Positions 1 through 11,807 of a stretch of DNA of 64,000 bases are shown here, one piece after another. The position numbers were made by a program, and so were the translations under genes. The notes under the pieces were generated by a model that ran no database searches, was not told the origin of the DNA, and saw only the letters and a program-made list of their open reading frames with translations. The stretch covers positions 168,180,808 through 168,244,807 of the forward strand of contig NC_134712.1 of assembly GCF_049634645.1 (NCBI RefSeq), given 5' to 3'. The number at the start of each line of letters is the position of its first letter. Position 1 is the stretch's first letter. The stretch comes from Pelodiscus sinensis. Its lineage: Eukaryota > Chordata > Testudines > Trionychidae.

Positions 1-1930
1 ACCGGTAAGTCTAACTTCAGTACCGGGCAAATTAGTCAAAACAATAGTAAAGAATAAAATTGTGAAGCATGTAGAAGAACATAATTTATTGGACAAAAGT
101 CAACATAGTTTCTGTAAAGGGAAATCCTGTCTTACTAATCTATTAGAGTTCTTTGAAGGGCTTAACAAACATGCGGATAAGGGGGATCCAGTAGATATAG
201 TATACTTGGATTTTCAGAAAGCCTTTGACAAGGTTCGTCACCAAAGGCTCTTGTGTAAATTACATGGCCATGGGATAAGAGGGAAGGTCCTTTCTTGGAT
301 TGAGAACTGGTTAAAAGAGAGGAAACAAAAGAATAAATGGTACATTTTCAGATTGGAGAGGGGTAACTAGTGGTGTCCCCCAAGGGTCAGTCCTGGGACC
401 AATCCTTTTCAACTTATTCATAAATGATCTGGAGAAAGGGGTAAACAGTGGGGGTATGTCTACACTACCCCGCTAGTTCGAACTAGCGGGGTAATGTATG
501 CATACCGCACTTGCTAATGAAGCCCGGGATTTGAATTTCCCGGGCTTCATTAGCATAAGCGGGGAGCCGCCATTTTTAAATCCCCGCTGCTTCGAACCCC
601 GTGTAGCGCGGCTACACGGGGCTCGAACTAGGTAGTTCGGACTAGGGTCCTATTCCGAACTACCGGTACTCCTCGTGAAACGAGGTGTACCGGTAGTTCG
701 GAATAGGCACCCTAGTCCGAACTACCTAGTTCGAGCCCCGTGTAGCCGCGCTACACGGGGTTCGAAGCAGCGGGGATTTAAAAATGGCGGCTCCCCGCTT
801 ATGCTAATGAAGCCCGGGAAATTCAAATCCCGGGCTTCATTAGCAAGTGCGGTATGCATACATTACCCTCCTAGTTCGAACTAGGAGGGTAGTGTAGACA
901 TACCCTGAGGTAGTAAAGTTTGCAGATGATACAAAACTGTTTAGGATAGTCAAGACAGAAGCAGACTGTGAGGGACTCCAAGAAGATCTCACCAAACTGA
1001 GTGATTGGGCAACAAAATGGCAAATTAAATTTAATGTGGATAAGTGTAAAGTAATGCACATTGGGAAAAATAACCCCAACTATATGTACAGTATGATGGG
1101 GGCTAATTTGGCTACGACAAATCAGGAAAGAGATCTTGGAGTTATCATGGACAGTTCTCTGAAAACTTCCACACAGTGTGCAGCGGCGATCAAAAAGGCA
1201 AATAGGATGCTAGGAATTATTAGGAAAGGGATAGAAAATAAGACCCAGAATATCTTACTGCCCCTGTATAAAACTATGGTATGCCCACATCTTGAATACT
1301 GTGTACAGATGTGATCTCCTCACCTCAAAAAAGACATTTTCGGCCTTGGAAAGGGTTCAGAAAAGGGCAACTAAAATGATTAGGGGTTTGGAACGGGTCC
1401 CATATGAGGAGAGGTTAAAGCGACTGGGACTTTTCAGTTTAGAAAAGAGGAGACTGAGGGGGGATATGATAGAGGTCTATAAAATCATGAGTGGTGTGGA
1501 GAGGGCTGATAAAGAAAAGTTATTTATTAGTTCCCATAATAGAAGAACTAGAGGACACCAAATGAAATTAATGGGTAGCAGGTTTAAAACTATTAAAATT
1601 AAGTTCCTCTTCACACAGCGTGTAGTCAACCTGTGGAACTCCTTGCCAGAGGAGGCTGTGAAGGCTAGAACTATAATAGAGTTTAAAGAGAAGCTAGATA
1701 ATTTCATGGAGGTTAGGTCCATAAAAGGCTATTAACCAGGGGATAAAATGGTGTCCTTGGCCTCTGTTTGTCAGAGGCTGGAGAGAGATGGTAGGAGACA
1801 AATCGCTTGATCATTGTCTTCAGTCGACCCTCTCTGGGGCACCTGGTGCTGGCCACTGTCGGCAGACAGGATACTGGGCTAGAAGGACCTTTGGTCTGAC
1901 CCAGTACGGCCGTTCTTATGTTCTTATATT
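1..1930 (+). mobile_element. CR1-type LINE, ORF2 reverse transcriptase to 3' end, interrupted by a fold-back element
   Basis: Degraded non-LTR retrotransposon running off the left edge. Bases 62-370 encode the start of a reverse transcriptase palm (YLDFQKAFDKVRHQRL). PQGSVLGP-like codons follow in another frame near 376-400. The catalytic box reads FADDTKL at about 916-940, and the thumb and C-terminal part (LYKTMVCPHLEYC, then NLWNSLPEEAV) lies in 1036-1735. The 3' end has the CR1-style tail ending GTTCTTATGTTCTTAT near 1927. Frameshifts and stops make it non-functional. Removing 452-905 restores continuity between GTAAACAGTG and AGGTAGTAAAGTTTGC. CR1 assignment is from known family motifs; the 5' end lies outside the window. 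Confidence 0.9.
452..905. mobile_element. Fold-back MITE, TTCGAA family, copy A1 (nested in CR1)
   Basis: A 454-bp near-perfect palindrome. Both ends read GGGTATGTCTACACTACCC. The arms hold repeated CTAGTTCGAACTAG-type words, a subterminal hairpin (GCTAATGAAGCCCGGGA and its complement at about 513-553 and 804-845), AAAATGGCGGC and GTGTAGCCGCGCTACAC. The apex is CCTCGTGAAACGAGG (671-685). Flanking triplets are TGG (449-451) and TGA (906-908), a 3-bp target duplication with one mismatch. No coding capacity; the small ORFs in it are palindrome artefacts. PIF/Harbinger affiliation is inferred from the 3-bp duplication and the coding element at 58757. Confidence 0.85.
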
Positions 1931-2901
1931 AATTATGAAGAAATCTAAACTTTAGAATTTTATCCAGTGAGTAGGCAATTGCAATAAATTTTCTGGGAGG
2001 CACCTCACACCTCCCCTGGGGAGGCGCACCTCACTGGTTAAGAGCCCCTGCATTAGACAATGAGCTGAGCCTTTGACTTTTATATAGCTGTCAGTCCTGT
2101 GAACACTTAATGGAACAATCAAGCATGTGACTGCTGGGACTTATAGTCTATAGACTGCAGGGTTATAGTTTAACCCTGGGCACTTGTACTTTATAACCAA
2201 AGATGAAGGGTAGCCCTTGGTCTTTTCAACCACATGCTTTCAAAGATACAAGCTACACACTGTAAGACACACATTGCAAGATACACTCTGTATTCTAATG
2301 TTCGATTCTGTGCTCTAGGTTAACAAGCCAGGGGAATCAAAAGGAAACACAGGATGTACCAGAAAGTTACCTAACTATTTGGAGCTGGAGCTCAGCTAAA
2401 ACAAATAGTCTTTCAATTTGGGAACAGAACTACAGGTCCTGAATTCAGATAAAGAAGTTGGACGCAGAGTAGAAGGAAGCTATTCCTCTGCAAAAAGAAC
2501 TTTGCAGCAAGTAAATACCTCTTGAATTGATGCAAGTGATATTAAATATAAACAATATTGTAGAGTCAGAAGTTAAGAGCCAAAAATTAGAAATTTCTGC
2601 TTCCAGGTGAGAATGGAGTTTACAATGAAAGTTCCCAAACAGCATGTTCCAGAAGCTTTGCTATAAATACAGAAGAAATGCAATGGCATAATATTTACAG
2701 GTGTGGGGGATGCTAGTTCTGAATCCTGTTTTAATTTGTGTGTATATGCACCCCCCCACACACACTATTTGTTGAGATAAATGGTGTAGCCTAAAACATG
2801 TATATTTCCTGTAATACTGTTGACAAAAATGTGCGGAATAAGCTTTGATATATAAAGATCTTATTTTAGTTAAAGATACTAACATGAGCTTGTCATAATA
2901 G

Positions 2902-2904
<3 letters not shown>
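1931..2904. other. Mostly unique AT-rich sequence
   Basis: No gene seen. A short hAT-like fragment with GAGGCACCTCAC words lies at about 1995-2045. The remainder shows no recognisable structure. Confidence 0.4.

Positions 2905-2933
<29 letters not shown>
2905..2933. repeat. (AG)n microsatellite
   Basis: Uninterrupted AG dinucleotides, 29 bp. Confidence 0.95.
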
Positions 2934-2938
<5 letters not shown>

Positions 2939-3048
2939 TGGCCACCACACTTGAGCAGTTTTACATACGTACTATTTTACAATGAAACACGCTACTGCAA
3001 GATACAGCCCCAAATTAGCTGAGACTTTATTTAGGCAATGGCCACTAA

Positions 3049-3347
3049 AGATGCATCTACACTGCACTCTTAGCTCGAAATAAGCTACGCAATTTGAGCT
3101 ACACAAATTGTGTAGCTTATTTCGAGTTAATTTAAAAATAGCTGATTAATTTGTCTACACAGCACCAAATTTTGAAATAAAACACTATTCCAAAACATCC
3201 CTTAATTCTAATGGAATGAGGTTTACAGGGACATTGGAATAGCGAGCCTGTTGTATTTTGAAATAATGGGTTTCTTTGAAAGACACAGAATAGCTATTTC
3301 AGGATACTGGAAATATCCCAAAATAGCACCACAGTCTAGACATACCC
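3049..3347. mobile_element. Degenerate fold-back MITE, TTTCGAAA-like arms
   Basis: The left end is GATGCATCTACACTGC and the right end is GTCTAGACATACCC. The interior contains GCTCGAAATAAGCTAC and its inverted partner GTAGCTTATTTCGAG (3072-3127), then TTTGAAATA words. Flanking triplets are TAA (3046-3048) and TGA (3348-3350). It is old and diverged. Confidence 0.6.
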
Positions 3348-4185
3348 TGAGTATGCTGCATATCAAGCTTCAGCAATTTGGGTGTAAGACCCTGAATGCC
3401 CAAAATGTACCAAAAGGATCATTTGATATGAATTTGTTCTTTTAAATTCTATCCCACCAGATTAGAACAATGAAATGGAGATCCACAACCAGCCTTGTAG
3501 AATGTGAGCAGAGAAATGACAATATTTAATTTGTTGATCTATGCAATAATCTAATATTTTTTTATTATGTCTGCAATATTCAAGTGCAAAGAAATGGTTT
3601 GATGAGTTATGTGGAGTCACTCAAATATTCCTTTCAGTATTTGGCAGCATACAACAGTAATAAAGAAGGGGAAAATTGCTTTTTCCATCTTAAATTATTC
3701 AAATGTGCTGGTTTTCTATATTGTATACATCTCTCATTTGGGTAATCTAGTTGTAAAATTGAGTATTAAACACTTGCATTTGATGTTCCATATCCTAATA
3801 CTTTGAAGCCAGTGCAAAGCATGTGGAGACTAATTCCAAAGAGTCACTGATGTTGAGTGAAAGAGAAGTCAATCATTTTTCAATAGGTGGTTGTCCACAA
3901 GCAAACCTGCCAAAGTCTCAGTAGGAGGCTCTGTAGGCATATTTTGTTTAACATGTACCTGGCAAGTAGAGAGAAATCCACTCTTCACAATTCTGTACAA
4001 TGGTTAAATTAAGCTTTCTAAGATCTGGTATTTGCCTTGCAACTACTGCAAGCTGTCATGCCTCTCTCTGTTTTTTATTATTAATTATTATTAATTATTA
4101 TTATTATAATTGTTAAAACCAGGTTACCTACCAACTTTCATCTCAAAATCTCATTTAGCAGTGTTTGTCATTTGCTAATACACAG
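3348..4185. other. Unique AT-rich sequence with a TAATTAT-rich simple run
   Basis: No gene seen. A simple AT run built of TTAATTATTA words lies at 4075-4110. Confidence 0.5.
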
Positions 4186-4746
4186 TACAGGTTGAACCTC
4201 TGAAATCCGAGATTCTCCGGTCCGGCAATAACTATGGTCTGGCAGAACTACAGAAGTTGCTGGCTCAGAGATCCCCGGAGCCCGGGAGTGCAAGCCCCAT
4301 TCCTGGGGAGTCCCAGCAGGGTGGAGCAGCAGCGGGACTAGCGAGCCCTGTTCCTGGGGAGCCACAGTCATGTGGGGCAGCAGCGGGGCAGCCAGCAGCA
4401 GAAGCGGGGCAGCTGGCAAGCTCCATCCCCAGGGATCCCTGGCAGAGTGCGACACAAGCGGGGCAGCTGGTAAGCCGCACCCCAGGGATTCTGGGTGGGG
4501 GAGAAGTGGGGCTGCAGTGGCTGAGGAGCTCCGTCCCTGGGGAGCCCTAGTGAGCCGGAGCCCAAGTCCAAGTCCTGCAGGCTGGAGTCCAGTGGCAGTG
4601 GGGCCAAAGCGAGCCAGCCACAGGGAGCGGAAGCATCCTGGGAGGCGGTGGAAGGGGCCTCCCCTGATCCTGCAAATTCCCTCATTTGGGATGCATAAGG
4701 ATGCATAAGGTCCCCAGGAATCCAAACAAGGGAGGTCCAACCTGTA
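4186..4746. mobile_element. Tigger-like (Tc1/mariner) non-autonomous element, copy 1, with GC-rich core
   Basis: Begins TACAGGTTGAACCTCTGAAA and ends GGAGGTCCAACCTGTA, an inverted terminal repeat flanked by TA. The subterminal region has TTCTCCGGTCCGGCA. The core (4260-4640) is GC-rich and rich in GGGGCAGC and TCCCTGGGGA words. The overlapping ORFs here come from this biased composition and are not considered genes. Two more copies with the same ends lie at 35777 and 51076. Confidence 0.7.
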
Positions 4747-7700
4747 GATGGTAATTTCTGCATGTGGCAAGTGCCACCCAGCCTTTAATTAGATTACATG
4801 TTGATGACTCCCACTGATAAAAATCAGGTCCGGTCAATCATGTTAGCCTGATTTCATTGCTGTTTGTCAGTGGAGCGAACTTTCATATTTTTCACTACAC
4901 TATTTGCAGGTAAGATCCTGGAAAAATGCATCACCTTGGAAATCACATAAAACTTCCATTCTTTGACATTCTCAGCTATCGAATAAACTAGAATAATGTG
5001 GGGAGGGTGTTCCTGCCAGAAATTTTCTCTTCACTCTCAACACCAAGAAAAGGTTCTGGGTCCAGCCTACTAAATCCCAGCTGAATGGCTGGGTTGTAGT
5101 AGACTTCTTTTGCTGTACTTAAGGTCTCCTATGAATGCTAAGAGAAACATGAAGAAATTCTCCAACCTTTAGGTACTGCACTGTGAACTGCATACCATTA
5201 ATGTGGTTCTATGTCCAGTCAGATCATATTGCACTTTTCCCAATGTTCATTCTTTATGATCCCTAGTACAGACCCTGAAGCTCACGCTATTGCCCCAAGA
5301 GATTTAAACATGTTGTTGGGACTGTGATAATTTACGATAATCGGAATGATTCTGGACTCTAAACCAGAAGGTAGAGCAGAGGTTCTCAGCTTGCAGCCCA
5401 ATCAGCACAGAGCTTCTGCCCATGTGGCATTCCCAGGGCTATGTAGGTAGCATTGGTTGCAAACCACGTAACATATATGACCTACAATGGTAAAACAGTT
5501 GAAACCCATGGAGTTAGAGTATCCAGGATAAACAGGCGTATGAAGTATGAATCCTGTATAGATTTTTAAAAATTCACTAAACGAGGGGTAAACATGGTTT
5601 AGCCTGTCCATCTAAGCAGTGGACTTAGTGGGAGTGAACCTGTCCTTCCCAGAAAACATAAGAGCCAACCTGGATGAATTTCTGAGATACGTGTAAGTGA
5701 CTCATGTCGCTGGAAGATAATCCATTCCAGGGAAATGCTTCACTTAAAGACTGTTAGCTTGTCTCTTTCACCCACAGATGTTGGTCCAATAAAAATATTA
5801 CCTCACTCATCTTGTCTCTCTCCTGTCCCAGGACCAACACAATTTCAACACTTGCTTCACTGAGTCAGATATTGCTTAATAAATTTGCAGATACTGTTTT
5901 GTTACTTTCTACACTAATTTCAGTGAATCAGTGCTTGGCCACAGTGGAATAGGATGCAGGGGAAGTCAGCTAAGAGCAGCTACAAATACATGTGGGGCCC
6001 ATACCCCAAGCTGTAGTGGGTAGTATGGTCAGAGAGAGGCATTCTGAGTTGGTTCTCTGTGGCAAGCAGAGGTTAGTTTAAGAAAGATACTAATTTTAAG
6101 CAGCGCAAAACCCATTCCTAAGTAGGATATGCACTAGGGATACAATTAAAAGGGCACGAGGAAGTGATAAACTAGTCAGGAAGGTAATACTGTATCCAAA
6201 GTCCTGAAGGCTCAGTCAACCATTCAGCTGTGTTTGTTGACTTTAGAAGCTCATCCAGAAGTCATCTTTTTATGTTTTTTTTTCTCCACTTGTGGAAAGT
6301 GGAGCACTAGGAACAGCCTCCTTCCTGCCTAATTAGGCATTAATTGTGGCAAAACATTTCAAAAGAACACCTGTTTAAAAAAGGGTTTCCATAGCTGATG
6401 CTGCCTATATTAGGAAAAATCAAATCTGCCTGGCAGATTTTAATAATTAATTTTACTTGCCTCACTGGTTATTTTAAAATGCTCTCAATTTTTAAATTTA
6501 AAACAACTTCAACAGGCCAAATGAATTTAAGATAATGCCACAGTTGCCACTGACATGCAACACACACATGCTATTTAATTGTAGCCATCCATGCATTTTA
6601 ATGTTAATTTACATGTTTGGTACACTTGTTACCATTCTTATCACCTTTAGGCATGAGTCTAGCTGCAGCAGTAAAAGAACCTCTCATCTTTTCAGCATGA
6701 ACTGGCTGGCTGTATGACTTGCTTTCTCCTTCAGTGTTCTCCCATGAATGACTCTCTTGCCTTCCCCTGATAGAAGCTAGTCCACTTCATAATTCTGTAT
6801 GAGAGGGCTTTAACTCTGCTTATTGGCAGGGCAAAGGCATCTGACTCTCCATTTAAAATACTAGTGAAAGCAGTGCTCCCACAGGACCTTGCTCATGGTA
6901 GCTATGACCCACCCATCTGCTTCTCTGCATTCCAGTGCTGTGGAGTCGCCTAGACTGGACATTAACTACTGGCTCAGGCAGAACTGGTAAATACTGAAGG
7001 GTCTAATTTGCAAGCCACTTTTATATAGTGAACACACCACACACGAGATAATTCAAAGCTCCATTACTGCCTCTCATGTCTGCCTGGAATTAGAAAACAG
7101 CTTCACCGGGGAGAATTAGGAATAGGGGGAAGTGGGAGTGCAATCCCAAGCAGAAAGCAATTGCAGAGTTCATCTGTCCAGTTGGCAGCAGTGGGAATTA
7201 AGCATGTCACTGTCTGGTCTGACGTGTTCTGATAGTTCAGACTGGCTGAGACTGGCTGGGAAGTAGCAAGAAAAGGGCACCTGCACAAAAACAGCAGGAC
7301 ACCTTGCCATCTATTTAGTGCTCTGTAGGAGGGAGATGTGGGAGGTATTTTACTGTCCCCATTACCTGCCATATCTGGGTTGAGTAACTTTGAAGGTACA
7401 ATGACATAGAAGGGATTCAAGAGTCTGATTCAGTGCAGAGGTCTCTTTATGTTGAATATTAAAATGCACCTAGTAAGAAAAATGGAGGACATGACAAAAC
7501 TACTTCTATAAAAATAGAGCTTTTCAAATCTGGAGAGCTGCAGAATTGAAAATTTTTTTGTTTACGTCACCAATTCTAAATTGTTTAAGCTTTGGCAATT
7601 TGTAGTCTGTCCCTTAATGAATACTTTTAAAACTTTCAGACCTATTTTCAAGTGACATTTGGGGGAGAAGGAACGATCTGTCCAGTGATGTGAAAAAAAG

Positions 7701-7756
7701 CCTGCTTTAGCTAATTGGTGATGGGCACAAACAGGCAGCATTCTTCACTGTTTCAC
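4747..7756. other. Mostly unique intergenic sequence
   Basis: AT-rich with no gene seen. A weak hAT-type end (GCAGAGGTTCTCAGCTTGCAG) is at about 5377-5400. No splice-flanked ORF with protein-like composition was recognised. Confidence 0.4.
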
Positions 7757-7759
7757 TAA

Positions 7760-8116
7760 GGGTACGTCTAGACTACCGCGTTTTGTCGACGGAAGTTTTG
7801 TTGACAGATACTGTCGACAAAACTTCCGTCGACAAAGAGCCTCCAGACACATTGAGTTCTGTCAACAAAGCAAGCTGCTTTGTCGACAGAACTCCGTAGT
7901 CTGGACGCAACGTTACAGGCAATAACACCTTCTGTCGACAGAGTTCTGTCGACAGACGGTGTTATGCCTCGTAAAATGAGGTATACCAGCGTCGACAAAA
8001 CTGCTGAGTTCTGTCGACATTATGTCGACAGAACTCAGCGGTAGTGTAGACGCTGGTATAGTTTTGTCGACAAAAGTCCACTTTTGTCGACAAAACTAGG
8101 TAGTCTAGACACACCC
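7760..8116. mobile_element. Fold-back MITE, GTCGAC family
   Basis: Ends are GGGTACGTCTAGACTAC and GTAGTCTAGACACACCC. The 357-bp interior holds about eleven GTCGAC sites, mostly as TTTGTCGACAAA or TCTGTCGACAGA. The off-centre apex reads CCTCGTAAAATGAGG (7967-7981), the reverse complement of the central hairpin in other families here. Flanking triplets are TAA (7757-7759) and TTG (8117-8119). No coding capacity. Confidence 0.85.
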
Positions 8117-8363
8117 TTGGTCATGTTAGGAATCTCTTCTAAGGAGTAAAATATTTATTTTATCAGTGTAGCGCTACTAATTAACCACAATGCTTAACAG
8201 AATAAGGAGGAAATTTAAAATGGTCACAATACAAATAAAGATTCAGTCTTTCTAAATTCAAATTAATTTTTTCAAACAGCACGTAAAATAAAAATTCAAG
8301 CATTAAAGTCATTCCATTTTCACTTTGCATAATTCTTAGCAAATAGAACAACTGACCAATATT

Positions 8364-9187
8364 CTAATTTAATAAATATTCTAATTTAAACCAATGAGCC
8401 AAAAGGCTTTTGGACCAATGCTGAAAATTGTTATTTGAGGGGGAAATGTCTACTGATTTTTTAAAAAGTTGTAATAAATCTTTAATCTGGCTAGTCAAAC
8501 CAGTTTTTCTGCCTCCCATTATTGACATTTCATGGCCACATTGCTGGTACCCTGTCAACGGACAGAGCAAAGCAATGTGGGTAAGCAGCCAACAGTGCAG
8601 TGTTGTAGAATGGCAGAGCTGATCCTCAAGCTTTTTGGAATTCTCTCTGAGTTCTCCCACAGTATTCTCAACTGCTGAGAGCAACATCAGGAGTAGCTCT
8701 ATGAACTGTCCATGCTGAGGAAAGTCAAAGCAGCACAATAGTCTCTCCAGCCTTCCCCTTGCAGAAGCAGTCTGCCTACTGCTGTGTTTCTTGCAAGGCA
8801 ATAAAGAAGCATTCCAATGATTTGTTCTTTGTTTTTCAAATGGAGCAGCTCACTCAACTGTGAGATACTTCCCAGAGCTTTGAAAGGGAGGGGCACATGC
8901 CTGCAGGGTAGCAGAGATCACAAAACACTGAGTACAGCCATCAGGGCAGGCATTGTAGGATACTGGCAGAAGCCAGTTCCCTTGACAAAACAAACAACAG
9001 AATATAAGCTGGATCTTTGTGAACAATAAAAAGAGGGGGAAAAGACAAAAGTCTATCACAGGGCTGAAAGTTTTTTGTCCCCAGAACTGGGTGTTTTTCC
9101 AGACAAAAGTCACATTGTAGTGCTGCTCACTGATTTGTTGCCAAAAGACAGTTTTTGGCAACAAAATGCGCCAGTGTAGACAAGGCC
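8364..9187 (-). pseudogene. Probable PIF/Harbinger transposase-like remnant with terminal repeat
   Basis: The right edge ends CAGTGTAGACAAGGCC, a variant of the terminal repeat of the fold-back elements. Reading leftward on the minus strand, several overlapping frames remain open: 9164-8850, 8896-8699 and 8801-8364. The longest (145 codons) contains a leucine-rich helical stretch (ELLLMLLSAVENTVGELREN) then HEMSIMGGRKTGLTSQ. This arrangement resembles the N-terminal region of HARBI1-like transposases of sauropsid elements, but that is pattern memory, not an alignment. No DDE catalytic region is visible and the left end is missing. It could instead be an unrelated repeat ORF. Confidence 0.4.
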
Positions 9188-9240
9188 ATATTAAGCTATT
9201 TCTCCAAATATAATATTGTCAGATATAAATTCTCATTCTG

Positions 9241-10690
9241 AATTCATAGCCAGCTAGAGAGGCATTGTGCTTTGTTTGAAATGGAGCACTCTCCCACCTC
9301 TAGCCTAAATAAAGCAGTAGGAGTATAACGGGGAAGACCAAGCATTCTGTTAAATTGATTTTGCACCATCTTGAATGACTTAAGTTCTTTCCCATCCCAA
9401 ATTTCCACACCACATAAAATCTGAACATAAATTTTAGCACTAAACACCAAGAGCCAGTACGTGCAATTAAACTGTCCCATACATGTGAGAAACTAAGAGT
9501 TGCTTGAATGGCTTTAAGCCTCCTGTATATTTATGTCTCCTTTTTATATCCCCCTTATAAAAAACCAAATACCCAGATTAAAAAAGGAATCAACCTGTTC
9601 AGTACAGTGGACAATTATTACTTAAATAATTTTGGTCTGTGGTTGAAGGTAATTAGATTTCTGATAAGTGATTCATACATCCTGCTGACCAAAAAAAAAA
9701 AAAAAAGAAAGAAAAGAAAATTTTAAATAGATGCTCAGATGCTTCAGACAACAAAACTATACTTGACTACAGGAGGACTGACACTACTGTGTTCAGCATT
9801 CTAGAGGCTCCCCCTAGAGGTGTGCCACTACCTCATTAATGTAAACATTAAAAAAGGGGGATCCGTAAACATGCTTGACTCCTACCCCTCCTAATGGAAA
9901 TAGGATACGGAAGAAGGGTGATGACCTGCTTCAAAAAAAGGCTGTCTCAAAGGATATCCCAGCCGTGTGAGTTAAGTATTAGGTTTTCCCCCACAGACTA
10001 CCTCTATCACCAGCATCATAAGCAAATTTAAAATCTAAGGACTCATGCTTCTTCCAAAGAAGTGAAAATTGTATGTTTAGGTCCAATATGAGCACAAATA
10101 TCTATAATCAAGGGTTCTTTCTTAATGTCAGCTCATTCCTCTGTAGAAATGGTTAGACCTCTCAGACCATCAGCCCAGTCTTATAACCTTCCCGGAAGGC
10201 ATCTGGAAGAGATTTGACAGACTTACTGGATGATAATTCTCAAAGTATCTTTTATTTCCTTTATAACAGAGGTACAATAGTACCACTAGATATACTGGCA
10301 GGGACAATCCATGTTATTTTTATTAGTAAATACCTTCACCATAAGCTTTTTTATAATGCTGACTGATTTAAATTTAAACTTCCCTAATGCAGAAGAGTAC
10401 AATTGGTAAAGTCCACCAGAACAGACGATGCCAGAGGAGTAATGGCTAGGGTATCAATAAAGAATGGGGAGGGAATAAAATTTTCACGAGAACATTTAGA
10501 GATGAGAGCTTCAGTATTTATCTTAACCTTATAATTGCCATCAATATCAATGCATTCCTTCTCCAGCACTCTTTGATCAAACTTCTTAGCATAGTTTTTT
10601 ATATTGCTACAGCCCCTATTTCTAACAAACCCAGCCATAGCTTGAAGCTGTTGCATATACAGCCAAATATGCAACATAATCCAAATCATA
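9241..10690 (-). mobile_element. Old non-LTR retrotransposon fragments (clade uncertain)
   Basis: The minus-strand ORF at 9480-9244 reads GVEIWDG, QNQFNRMLGLPRYTP and LEVGE, a pattern typical of the region downstream of the reverse transcriptase in several non-LTR clades. A second minus-strand frame at 10689-10384 (NYAKKFDQRVLEKE) may belong to the same relic. No catalytic FADD box was found. A poly(A)-like run lies at about 9690-9720. The extent between the fragments is uncertain. Confidence 0.4.
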
Positions 10691-11564
10691 ATAGAGTATC
10701 TTTCATGGGATAAAAATATCGCCTCTTCATAATTTGGCTATCAGTAAATACCTTATGGACCTGTAATACACCTTCAGGCTGAGGAGTTTTTTGAAATGAA
10801 GTTACTAGATGCAAGTTTCTCTAATTTTTAAGCTTAACCAAGGGATTCAAAGCCTAATAATAACTTGGTATGTTCCAGAAGAGCAATGTCAATACTCAAA
10901 CCACTCCTGCTATTTCCGCTCATATTTCTGAGGTTAGAGAGCAGCCTCATATTTCCCCATGAATTATTCCAACCTCTCAGCCTTGTTTAATTGAAAGTAT
11001 TTCAGATTCAACAAGAAGAAATAAAAGCATAATTAGGCCATATTCCTGCTGTTTACTTTTCTAGGGGAGAGAGTGCGAAAAAGGCCCAATTGCATCATAG
11101 CGTACACACATTTTGGAATGAGTAGTGTGTTGTCTACCCAGATATCAAAGTCAAAAGGTTGTCTTTCTCTAGAACCATAAGCATGGAGATGGAATTTAAA
11201 GAACTGTTCAGAAAACCTGGCACATGAGAGGGCTCCTTTGCTAGAGAGGCTACCTGATAGAAAAGGTCAAAGTGAAACAAAGTATTCCGTCAGAGAATTT
11301 CAGCTCTAGATAACAAAATGAATGCTCAACTTATTCAAGTAAGCTGTTTGCCTATACCCTACTACTCAAGTTAATCATGGGGGTAAACATTATAATTCCA
11401 AGAGAAATAGGCCTAATTATAAAGAAAACGGAACCGTTTGTCAGCACAGTCTTTCAACTGATGCTCTACAGAAGGAGGTGAAGTGACAAGGAGATGGGCC
11501 TGAGCAAGACTGCATTAAAATATTTCATGAAGATTGCCTCCTGGAATATTGATCTCAAATAACA
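10691..11564. other. No recognisable feature
   Basis: AT-rich sequence without a convincing ORF or repeat boundary. Confidence 0.4.
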
Positions 11565-11566
11565 TA

Positions 11567-11804
11567 GTCCATGCCTACACTCCAAGCAGTCATTTCAACA
11601 TAATGTCAAAATAATATTGAGCTGGAGGACTTCTTATTCTGACTCCTATAACCCTCATTTTACGAGGAGTAAGGGAAGTAAGAGGAAGAGTGCTCTAACT
11701 TGGACTTTCTGCTGTGAAGACAGTGCCAAAAGCTGAAACAAACTATTTTGACTTAAGCTACGCAATAGATGTAGCTCAAGTTGCACAGCTGTGTAGATGT
11801 GCCC
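11567..11804. mobile_element. Fold-back MITE, D-type (about 240-300 bp), copy D1
   Basis: Left end TCCATGCCTACACTCC, right end GTGTAGATGTGCCC, followed by TAA. The apex is CCTCATTTTACGAGG (11653-11667), flanked by GGAGGACTTCTTATTCTGAC and GTAAGGGAAGTAAGAGGAAG. The right arm carries AAGCTACGCAATAGATGTAG. Same organisation as the elements at 37502 and 45003. Confidence 0.75.
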
Positions 11805-11807
11805 TAA

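Noticed and set aside
4168..4770. 200-codon minus-strand ORF
   Set aside because: Coincides with the GC-rich core of a Tigger-like element and overlaps open frames on the other strand.
7760..8116. GTCGAC array as a CRISPR or operator array
   Set aside because: Spacing is irregular, the units are self-complementary and lie within a transposon with terminal repeats and target triplets, in a vertebrate genome.
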